Assembly (NCBI GenBank): GCA_035495315.1
Contig: DATJGF010000185.1
Span: 34,485 to 98,484 of the forward strand
From: DATJGF01 sp035495315
Lineage (GTDB): Bacteria; Verrucomicrobiota; Verrucomicrobiia; Limisphaerales; UBA8199
Reading direction: 5' to 3'
DNA: 64,000 bases
Shown: positions 18,622 to 25,605 of the stretch, one piece after another
How the letters are laid out: each line of letters opens with the position of its first letter
How positions within the stretch are numbered: the stretch's first letter is position 1
Made by a program: the position numbers and the translations under genes
Notes under the pieces: model-generated
Seen by the model: the letters and a program-made list of their open reading frames with translations, nothing else
Database searches by the model: none
What the model was told of the DNA's origin: nothing

Positions 18622-20610
18622 ATGGAAAAGCTCGTGCGCTGGCTCGGGAACCTGTTGGGAGCCTTAACCTTTGCGATACACCACGGAGGCGGGCAGGGCA
18701 CCGCTGCGGAAGGGCAGGGCGGCGAGAATGGAACGGATCGCGAGACGGTGGCGACCATTCTGGGCCTGTTTTACATTTGTATTATCGGGATCCTCGATCT
18801 GATGACGACGCGGGGGATGAATTTCGACCTGTTTTATCTGTTCGGTTGTGCCTGCGTCGGTTGGGCGGTCGGTACCAAACCCGCCGTGCTGATCACTTTA
18901 GCTGCCGGCGCCTTTCTGTATTTCGACGGAGCGCGAGGCGGTGGCGGGGGTCTGCCGGAGTGGGTGTGGTATTGGAATTCAGTCGTGCGGCTGCTCGGTT
19001 TTGCCGCGGCGGGTTGGCTGGCGGCGCAAGCCGGCCGGCTGACGCGCAACCTCGAGCGGACCGTGCAGGAGAGAACAAGCCGCCTGCAGAATGAGGTTGA
19101 GGAACATAAAGAAACGGCAGTCCGGTTGCGAGAAACCCTTGAGCTTTTTCGGCAAGTCACCGAGAACATTACCGAGGTTTTTTGGGTAACTGATCCCGCC
19201 AAGACGCGCGTTAACTATGTCAGCCGCGGTTTTGAGACCGTTTGGGGACAGCCCCGTCAGGCGGTTTATACGGCGCCGGAGACGTGGCTGAACGCCGTGT
19301 ATGCGGACGACCGGGAGCGTGTGACTCAAGCCACTTACAGCCGCCAAATGACTGGCGATTATGACGAAGAATATCGAGTGCAGCGTCCGGACGGCTCGCT
19401 CTGCTGGGTGCATGACCGGGCCTTCCCTGTGCTCAACGAGCAATCGGAGGTCTACCGGATCGTCGGCATTACTGAGGACATCACCGAGCGCAAGCGAGCC
19501 GAGGAGTTGCTGCAGGCTCAGCGTGACGTCGGCGTCGCGCTCAGCGTCACGACGGAACTGAACCAGGCTTTGGATCGGCTGCTGCAGACTGCCACCCGGC
19601 TGGAAGGAATTGACTGTGGCGGGGTCTATCTTGTCGACGAACAAACCGGCGCGATGAAGTTGCAGGCCCATATCGGCCTTTCTTCTGCCTTCGTTGAACG
19701 AGTCTCGGCTTATGAGGCCAACACTCGTGAAACCCGGCTGATCGATGAGGCGCGCCCACTGTATCCGATCTGCGGCCCGGGTTGGAACACAGAGAACGCC
19801 TTTTGGATGGGGGAGGGTCTGCGCGCTTTGGCGGTGTTGCCGCTGCAGCACGAAGGCAAAGTGGTTGGAGCGCTCACTCTCGGTTCACATGCCCAGGAGG
19901 AGATCCCGCCGCAGACGCGGGTCGGCCTTGAAACGATCGCCGCGCAAGCCGCTGGGGCTATTGCCCGTATTCGGCTCGAACAGCAGATCCTTGAAATCAG
20001 CGATCGGGAGCAAGCCCGCATCGGCCAGGATATCCACGATGGTCTTTGCCAGCAGTTGATTGGGCTGGCGTTCAGCGCAAACTCGCTGCAGCAGTCACTG
20101 GCAGCTCAAGAACGGTCCGAAGCCGCGGTCGCTCGCAAGATTTGCCACCTCCTGGACGAGGCCATTACCGAAGCGCGGAGCGTGTGCCGCGGGCTTTATC
20201 CGGTTCGTCTGGAAACCGAGGGGCTGGTGCCGGCCTTGGAAGAGCTGGCGCGCACTACCAGCGAGCGATTCAAAGTTGAGTGTGTCTGCGAGGTCGAGAC
20301 CCGCCAATTGCAATGCAACATCGTGACGGCTACCCACCTCTATCGGATTGCACAGGAAGCAGTGAACAATGCCGTCAAACACAGTTCGGGCCGGTGCATC
20401 TCCATTTACTTGCGCGGAGGCGAAGGTGCTATCGAGCTGCGAATTAAAGATGACGGTCACGGCTTGCCGGCCGAATCGGAGCGTCAGGCCGGTATGGGGC
20501 TGCACATCATGGATTATCGGGCGCGCCGAATCGGAGGAGTTTTGGACATCAGCAGCAACGGCACTGGCACCGTGGTGGTATGCCGCGTTCGTCCGCGCGT
20601 CGGCGTTTAA
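18622..20610 (+). CDS. Membrane sensor histidine kinase (NarX/HisKA_3 type) with PAS and GAF
   Basis: Sensor kinase of about 662 aa. Start set at ATG 18622; a GTG at 18562 would add 20 residues. Order: membrane segment pair (about 45-135, including a Gly-rich periplasmic loop), short coiled coil (150-185), PAS/PAC (190-310, ending ITEDITERKRAEE), GAF (320-470), HisKA_3 dimerisation domain with the phospho-His in ARIGQDIHDGLCQQ, and HATPase with EAVNNAVKH, IKDDGHGLP and GMGLHIMDYRA. It lies 14 bases before the response regulator gene at 20625, so the pair is one operon. The signal sensed is unknown. Confidence 0.93.
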   Translation: MEKLVRWLGNLLGALTFAIHHGGGQGTAAEGQGGENGTDRETVATILGLFYICIIGILDLMTTRGMNFDLFYLFGCACVGWAVGTKPAVLITLAAGAFLYFDGARGGGGGLPEWVWYWNSVVRLLGFAAAGWLAAQAGRLTRNLERTVQERTSRLQNEVEEHKETAVRLRETLELFRQVTENITEVFWVTDPAKTRVNYVSRGFETVWGQPRQAVYTAPETWLNAVYADDRERVTQATYSRQMTGDYDEEYRVQRPDGSLCWVHDRAFPVLNEQSEVYRIVGITEDITERKRAEELLQAQRDVGVALSVTTELNQALDRLLQTATRLEGIDCGGVYLVDEQTGAMKLQAHIGLSSAFVERVSAYEANTRETRLIDEARPLYPICGPGWNTENAFWMGEGLRALAVLPLQHEGKVVGALTLGSHAQEEIPPQTRVGLETIAAQAAGAIARIRLEQQILEISDREQARIGQDIHDGLCQQLIGLAFSANSLQQSLAAQERSEAAVARKICHLLDEAITEARSVCRGLYPVRLETEGLVPALEELARTTSERFKVECVCEVETRQLQCNIVTATHLYRIAQEAVNNAVKHSSGRCISIYLRGGEGAIELRIKDDGHGLPAESERQAGMGLHIMDYRARRIGGVLDISSNGTGTVVVCRVRPRVGV

Positions 20611-20624
20611 AAACGGGAGCTTTT

Positions 20625-21299
20625 ATGGCGCATTCAGAAGAAAGCCCTAAAAACAAGGCCACGCGGATCATGCTGGTCGATGATCATCCGATAGTTCGCG
20701 AAGGCCTGGCCGAAAGCATCAATCGAGAGCAGGACTTATTGGTCTGCGCTCAGGCGGAAGATCATCAGGAAGCGCTGAAGCTTTTCGAATCCGCCAAACC
20801 TGACCTGGTGGTAATCGATCTGATGTTGAAATCTTCCAGCGGACTTGAGCTCATCAAAGACATTCGTTCGCGTTGGCCGCGTGTGCTCATCCTCGTTGTG
20901 TCGATGCACGACGAAACACTCTATGCTGAACGCGTGCTCCGCGCCGGCGCCCAGGGCTATATCACAAAACAGGAGGCTACCCGTGATATCCTGCTGGCTA
21001 TTCGCCGCGTGCTCGCGGGTGGAATCTATCTCAACGAACGCACTGCCTCGGTTGTCCTGGCCCGGCTGGCAACCAAGACCCAGGCCGTGAGTGATTCCAT
21101 CTCGGATATTTTGGCTGACCGCGAGTTGCAAGTCTTCGAATTGACGGGCCAGGGTTTGAGTACGCGGGAAATCGCCGGCCAATTACACATCGATATGAAG
21201 ACGGTCGATACCTACCGGGCGCGTATCAAAGAAAAGCTGAATTTGAAGACCTCGAGTGAATTGCTGCAGCTGGCGATACGGTGGAGCAAGAATCAGTGA
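20625..21299 (+). CDS. NarL-type response regulator, partner of upstream kinase
   Basis: DNA-binding response regulator, 224 aa. Receiver: Asp19/Asp20, phospho-acceptor Asp65 in LVVIDLMLK, Ser/Thr in LVVSMH, Lys in YITKQE. LuxR HTH about 150-215 (LADRELQVFELTGQGLSTREIA, KTVDTYRARIKEKL). ATG 20625 has a good Shine-Dalgarno (GGGAG, 6 bases upstream); an earlier in-frame start at 20580 would overlap the kinase gene. Phosphorylated most likely by the kinase encoded immediately upstream. Confidence 0.93.
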   Translation: MAHSEESPKNKATRIMLVDDHPIVREGLAESINREQDLLVCAQAEDHQEALKLFESAKPDLVVIDLMLKSSSGLELIKDIRSRWPRVLILVVSMHDETLYAERVLRAGAQGYITKQEATRDILLAIRRVLAGGIYLNERTASVVLARLATKTQAVSDSISDILADRELQVFELTGQGLSTREIAGQLHIDMKTVDTYRARIKEKLNLKTSSELLQLAIRWSKNQ

Positions 21300-21350
21300 A
21301 AGGGGGAGTGGTCAATCAGGAACCTCATTGATGTTTCTGCTTTTGACTGG

Positions 21351-21603
21351 TTACCGCGATCCCCGCGCAGCCAATCGAGCACGCGTCATGCGTTCGCGCA
21401 GTCCGCCCTGGTTGAGGAAATCCTGTTCCAAACGCGTGAGTTGCTGAGCAAAGCAAGTAGCATGTCGATTTGAGCATCCCAACAATCACGTTGGCGCAAA
21501 TTGCAGGATCAGGGTGTTCGATACCTTTCCTCAACGTCTCGTAGTTGGCTCCAGGGCTGCGATTGAGCCGCCGCATCGTTGGGCGTAAGGATGCGTAGCC
21601 CAC
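21351..21603 (-). pseudogene. Frameshifted remnant of a four-helix-bundle protein (suffix domain)
   Basis: On the minus strand, one frame reads ANYETLRKGIEHPDPAICAN, then the sequence shifts frame near 21440-21460 and the second frame reads AQQLTRLEQDFLNQGG followed by LRERMTRARLAARGSR and a stop (TAA at 21351-21353). Together they match the C-terminal suffix of the small four-helix-bundle (23S rRNA insertion-like) proteins. The N-terminal helices are missing: the upstream neighbour's coding sequence ends four bases away. Truncated and shifted, so presumably dead. Confidence 0.6.
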
Positions 21604-21607
21604 AAAG

Positions 21608-22510
21608 TCAAGTTACAATCCTCCGCAAAATCCGCTCTCCTAGTCTCTCGTTCCTTGGATTATCCACCAGGCCCGTGTCTAGCAACAACACTCCAAAAAG
21701 CACTGCCCAGCCTTTGGCGCGGAGCATGGTGGCGTTCGAGACAACCCCATAAGCTGCGAGTGCGTCATCCCGGACGCGTGCCTCGGCAAACAGCATCCAA
21801 ATCGCAGCCAAATCAGTCGCGCAATCGCCCGAGGTGATGTCGCCCCAGTCAATCACCCCGGTGATGACTCCCTTTTGAACCAGGACGTTACGCGAGTGCA
21901 GGTCGCCATGCAACCAGCTCGAGGTCACATCAAGAGGTGCCTCGAGGGCTTCCTCCCAAATGTGTCTGAGCTTGGATGTAATCACACCGGTTTGTGTAGC
22001 GAGTCGCTCGATGCGCGTTTGAGCCGAGGCAGCTCGCTGGCTGAGTGGCACTCCGCGTACTGGATTAGCAGGCGCCTGGGGCGGCGCTGGAATGTGCAGA
22101 GATCTCAAAAATTGCCCGAAACGGGCAGCCTGAGATTCGTCCGGCTCACAGACATCGGCAGATTCTCCGTCTATCCATGGTACTACACTCCAGCGCCATG
22201 GATAGTCGAGCGCGGCTTCGCCGAGCCGGCAAGCAGCCGGGACCGCAATCGGCAACCTTTGTGCCAACCGCGGCAGCCACTGCTGTTCGTGTTCAATCAG
22301 CTTTGCCACCACGGCGCGTCGCGGTAACCGGACGGCCAGATGCTCGCCTAAACGAAACATAGCGTTGTCCCAGCCGGCATCGGCGGCTCGCACCGGGAGA
22401 TGGGCTAAATCAGGATGCTGATCGGCTAGTAATCGACAGACTAATGCTTCATCAATCGGGATCTCGGCAGGGGGCGTGCCAGTCGGGACTGATGGCCTAG
22501 GGTCTGGCAT
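21608..22510 (-). CDS. Aminoglycoside phosphotransferase (APH)-family kinase
   Basis: Kinase-fold phosphotransferase, 300 aa. The Brenner-type motif WLHGDLHSRNVLV holds the catalytic Asp and Asn, and VIDWGDITSGDCATDL the metal-binding Asp. The N-terminal lobe has the conserved DAGWDNAMFRLG and VRLPRR. The family includes aminoglycoside, macrolide and small-metabolite kinases; this one resembles environmental members with unknown substrate, so it should not be read as a resistance gene. Stands alone. ATG 22510. Confidence 0.85.
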   Translation of the reverse strand: MPDPRPSVPTGTPPAEIPIDEALVCRLLADQHPDLAHLPVRAADAGWDNAMFRLGEHLAVRLPRRAVVAKLIEHEQQWLPRLAQRLPIAVPAACRLGEAALDYPWRWSVVPWIDGESADVCEPDESQAARFGQFLRSLHIPAPPQAPANPVRGVPLSQRAASAQTRIERLATQTGVITSKLRHIWEEALEAPLDVTSSWLHGDLHSRNVLVQKGVITGVIDWGDITSGDCATDLAAIWMLFAEARVRDDALAAYGVVSNATMLRAKGWAVLFGVLLLDTGLVDNPRNERLGERILRRIVT

Positions 22511-22563
22511 AAACTAAGGTCGCCAAGCGGAGGCGGTACCATCCGTTGGCGAGGTTCCCATGG

Positions 22564-23367
22564 CTATTTTTTAACGCTGGTCCTGACCTTGAGCCATTCA
22601 AAATCGGTAATCGGCGCGGCGGCAAACTTGTCGATGCGTGTCCTTTGAACTGGCTTAACTGTCGCCGGCACGAGCCAGTGATGCGACTCAAGGTGTCCAT
22701 CAGCGAAAGAAAAGTTGGCGCCGCCATTATGATAGGAACCTGGCAAGTTGCCCCAGGCATAATCCTCAAGGCGATTGACGAAAAATCCGTCATTGATGGT
22801 ATCGGCCTGCTCATCAAGGAATACAAATATGCCGGCTGGGTTTAGCACCTGTGCTTTCTTGAAATACTGCACGTAGAGCGGGTTGAAGCTGTTGGTCAGC
22901 TCGCCCGGATTGCCGACCATTGCATTCATAGACATGCTGCGAATGCGGGGCCCATTGGGTGCCGGCTCGCGGTCGGCCGGGCACTTGTAGATCCGGGTGG
23001 CACGGTTCGCAAACGGTCCGAGCTTCGAGTCGCTGAGGAAAAGGAGATTGGTATTGTCGTCGCTGGCGAGCCAGTCTTCGACATTATTTGCCCACGTTTG
23101 GCGACGAGCCAGTGTCTCCGGGACACCGTGATTATTCACCAACCAATCGTTAAAATCATCGGCGTAAAGGACCCAGGCCAACGAGAGTTGTTTAATATTA
23201 GCCGCGCAGGTCATCGCCTCCGCTTTGGCTTTCGATCGTGATAACGCCGGCAAAAGCATCGCCGCGAGGATCGCGATGATCGCAATGACGACCAACAATT
23301 CAATCAAGGTGAAAGCTCGACGCGGGAGTCTCTTTTCAGGGCTGATTGTTTGCGGGTTGGGTCTCAT
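22564..23367 (-). CDS. Second pseudopilin with prepilin N-terminus and H-X9-DG motif
   Basis: Pilin-like protein of 267 aa. ATG 23367 gives MRPNPQTISPEKRLPRR, then the prepilin signal AFTLIELLVVIAIIAILAAM; a TTG at 23397 is the alternative. The C-terminal H-X9-DG motif is YHNGGANFSFADGH. Similar in plan to the protein at 6445-7425; both depend on a prepilin peptidase. Located between the phosphotransferase and the porin gene, all on the minus strand, but separated from the porin by a hairpin repeat. Confidence 0.88.
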   Translation of the reverse strand: MRPNPQTISPEKRLPRRAFTLIELLVVIAIIAILAAMLLPALSRSKAKAEAMTCAANIKQLSLAWVLYADDFNDWLVNNHGVPETLARRQTWANNVEDWLASDDNTNLLFLSDSKLGPFANRATRIYKCPADREPAPNGPRIRSMSMNAMVGNPGELTNSFNPLYVQYFKKAQVLNPAGIFVFLDEQADTINDGFFVNRLEDYAWGNLPGSYHNGGANFSFADGHLESHHWLVPATVKPVQRTRIDKFAAAPITDFEWLKVRTSVKK

Positions 23368-23427
23368 TCCGGCGCCGATAGTAACGCACCAACGCAAAGA
23401 AGCAATGGGGCAGAGTAGCGCAGAGAA

Positions 23428-23472
23428 GTAGCGCAGAGTTTCACTCTGCTGTACCGCCGACTTTCAGTCGGC
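23428..23472. repeat. 17-base modular hairpins, half element (copy 1)
   Basis: Two modules in a row: GCAGAG-tttca-CTCTGC and GCCGAC-tttca-GTCGGC, joined by TGTACC and preceded by GTAGC. It equals the left half of the complete element at 48114-48229. Lies 3' of the porin gene (minus strand). Confidence 0.8.
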
Positions 23473-23548
23473 ATCGGTGATCGACGCCCAGTTATAACAT
23501 CCCAACGGGTTTGAAATCACCGCGCTAGCCCGCCTAACGCTCTCGTGC

Positions 23549-24898
23549 TTAAAACTCTACATGCAGTCTCGCCCCGATGACCGATATCGGTCCGCGATCG
23601 CGATTAAACGCCGGGTTGGTGATCAATTGATAATCGATCGCAGTGTGAAGCGTCTTCCAGACTTGAAAGTCATAGTACACTTCAAGATTTCTTTCGACCC
23701 CATAGCTTAACGTGCCGTCGCCGGCGAGGATGCCGGTGCCGCCCGCCGCTAAAAATTCATGATGGACCGTCGATGCGGCACTGAAAATGCCAGCCAGCCC
23801 GACGGTGTCATTGTTCCGGCCCCAGAACTCCCCTTTAACGCTGACTCCCAGCGTGAAGGAGTAATCGACGTCGGAGAATGTCCAGGCCTCGTTCTGGCCG
23901 TCACTCCAGCCGGCCCGCAAGAAGGCGCCGACATTGGTCGCCAGTTCCTGCTCGAGGTTTAGGCCGAACCCGTATTTGGAGCGGTATTGGCGGGTAGCCT
24001 GAATGTCGGCGGGTCTTACTGGACTGTCGAGCGCTGCCTGGTAACTACCCATGTTGGCGCTGTTGAGATAACCTAAAACCCGAACCGCTCCTGGATGCAC
24101 GCGCCATTGATAGCGCCGTTCCAGTTCCAGAACCATTCCCCAGGCGTCGAGGTAATGAGTGTCCTGGGCTGTCCCATTAGCCGTGCGCGGCATCTGAAAG
24201 AAGCCGTAGCGCGCTGCCCAGTGAGGTTGATTTAATTCGATGGCAATCCCGGTGGTGTAGCCCAGGCTATCGGCCGGATAATCCCAGGCTTCATTCGCCA
24301 TGAGTGCCCAGTTCAGAAACTGGGTTCTAGGATCGTTCGCATAGGTATTGTTATCGAACAGATCCTTGGCACTCATTTTGCCCAGCGTGACTGTAATCCG
24401 CGAGATATCTCGTGTGCATCCTAGGTGAAGCTCGTCGTCTGCGACTGATTCCTGATCACCCCCGAGTTCAAAGGTTTGGCGCAGAAACAGACGCGCAATA
24501 GTTACGTTGGGAACAGCGGTTCCGAGACGAAATGCCTCACCGTTGGGGAAGCCTTCAACTCCGCGAGTGTCACTCAATCCGAAACCTTGCCAGAGGAGAC
24601 CATCAATATGGGCCTCGGCGCCCCGCCATAAACGCACTCCGGCATAAAGATCGAGCGACACGGTTTCTTTCACCTCATTCACCTTGTCCATGCTGTTAGG
24701 CCCGGAATATTCCGCGGAGAAACCGGGATGATACTGCACCACATCGGTATTTTGTGCATGCCAATTCCAACCCTGCGGTTCGACGAGATTGTTGGTTTCC
24801 GGCGCGGCGTCAGAGACTGCGCTGCAGGCCAGGAACAGGTTAATCGGCAGCCAACGTTTGAGGTGGCCAGCTAAATTAATGCGACCAGGTCGAGTCAT
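23549..24898 (-). CDS. OprB-like carbohydrate-selective porin
   Basis: Outer-membrane beta-barrel protein of about 449 aa. ATG 24898 begins MTRPGRINLAGHLKR, followed by a hydrophobic signal segment ending near SDA; an earlier TTG at 24928 is less likely. The mature protein opens with PQGWNWHAQNTDVVQYHPGF, has the OprB features of YAGVRLWRGAEAH near the start, LNWALMANEAWDYPAD in the middle and a terminal strand ending in Phe (RLHVEF), the classical barrel signal. OprB proteins pass sugars across the outer membrane. Divergent from mntR with about 120 bases between, which suggests, but does not show, shared metal control. Confidence 0.87.
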   Translation of the reverse strand: MTRPGRINLAGHLKRWLPINLFLACSAVSDAAPETNNLVEPQGWNWHAQNTDVVQYHPGFSAEYSGPNSMDKVNEVKETVSLDLYAGVRLWRGAEAHIDGLLWQGFGLSDTRGVEGFPNGEAFRLGTAVPNVTIARLFLRQTFELGGDQESVADDELHLGCTRDISRITVTLGKMSAKDLFDNNTYANDPRTQFLNWALMANEAWDYPADSLGYTTGIAIELNQPHWAARYGFFQMPRTANGTAQDTHYLDAWGMVLELERRYQWRVHPGAVRVLGYLNSANMGSYQAALDSPVRPADIQATRQYRSKYGFGLNLEQELATNVGAFLRAGWSDGQNEAWTFSDVDYSFTLGVSVKGEFWGRNNDTVGLAGIFSAASTVHHEFLAAGGTGILAGDGTLSYGVERNLEVYYDFQVWKTLHTAIDYQLITNPAFNRDRGPISVIGARLHVEF

Positions 24899-24920
24899 TA
24901 TGAGCACGATTCCAATAGTC

Positions 24921-24940
24921 CGATTCAATTATTGAGTCAA
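24921..24940. promoter_or_regulatory. Possible operator in porin/mntR divergent region
   Basis: ATTCAAT-t-ATTGAGT is a near-perfect palindrome (one mismatch) in the AT-rich gap between the porin and mntR starts. Position fits an MntR site; the bases do not closely match a published MntR box that I know. Confidence 0.3.
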
Positions 24941-25018
24941 ATAGAATGTGTTAAATCTAAAACTAAGTCTCGGCTTTAAACTGGACCCCTTCCAGCTGCT
25001 TTGTTAAGAAAGGGGCCA

Positions 25019-25468
25019 GTGAAGGCTCAACGCCGCAATTCCAAAATCAGTCAGAACCGTTCGGAATCGACAGAAGATCACCTCGAGCGCATCCAGGACT
25101 TGGTGGATCAGAAAGGATACGCGCGGGTGTCTGATATCGCAGTTTCGTTGAAACTAAGCCGTTCGGCGGTTTCGAACATGGTCCGGCGTTTGGCGCGGCG
25201 CGGTTATGTCAACTACGAGCGGTATCGCGGGTTCACGTTGACCAATGAGGGCAGAGCGGTCGCTCACCACATCAAGGTACGGCACGAGACCTTGACTCAA
25301 TTGCTGCGGCTGCTGGGTTTGAGCCGGGAAACTGTCGAGCAAGAGGTCGAGGTTATCGAACATCATCTGCGGCCGGAGACCCTGCGCGTGCTTTCGAAAC
25401 TGGTCCGATTCTGGGAAAGTCAGCCGCAAGCTCTGCGAGCCTTTCTGGAGTATAGCAAGACGAAGTGA
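25019..25468 (+). CDS. mntR: Manganese-responsive DtxR-family regulator MntR
   Basis: DtxR-family metalloregulator, 149 aa. GTG 25019 is chosen because AAGGGG lies five bases upstream; an earlier TTG at 25001 is possible. The winged helix (residues 17-75) contains QKGYARVSDIAVSLKLSRSA. All six metal ligands of Bacillus subtilis MntR are present at a constant offset of 12: Asp20, Glu23, His89, Glu111, Glu114, His115 (RHETL and EVEVIEHH). It should repress genes when Mn(II) is bound. No Mn transporter is adjacent: left is a divergent porin, right a convergent Mg-type P-type ATPase. Confidence 0.92.
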   Translation: MKAQRRNSKISQNRSESTEDHLERIQDLVDQKGYARVSDIAVSLKLSRSAVSNMVRRLARRGYVNYERYRGFTLTNEGRAVAHHIKVRHETLTQLLRLLGLSRETVEQEVEVIEHHLRPETLRVLSKLVRFWESQPQALRAFLEYSKTK

Positions 25469-25477
25469 AGCCGCCAG

Positions 25478-25604
25478 CGTAACGCAGAGTTGCACTCTGC
25501 CGTACCGCAGCCTTCCAGTCAGCAGTTCCTCAACCTTTGCCCCGCGTGAAGCCTTGAACCGAACAGCTGCAGATTGAAAATCTGCGGTACGACTCTGCGT
25601 TACG
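25478..25604. repeat. 17-base modular hairpins (copy 2, partly decayed)
   Basis: Between the convergent ends of mntR and mgtA. Modules: GCAGAG-ttgca-CTCTGC, a mismatched GCAGCC-ttcca-GTCAGC, and GCAGAT-tgaaa-ATCTGC. Ends in CGTAACG and CGTTACG, so the whole element can fold on itself. Confidence 0.8.
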
Positions 25605-25605
25605 A

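Noticed and set aside
21608..22510. Antibiotic resistance gene (aminoglycoside phosphotransferase)
   Set aside because: Only the broad kinase family is supported; nothing links it to aminoglycosides or to a mobile element.
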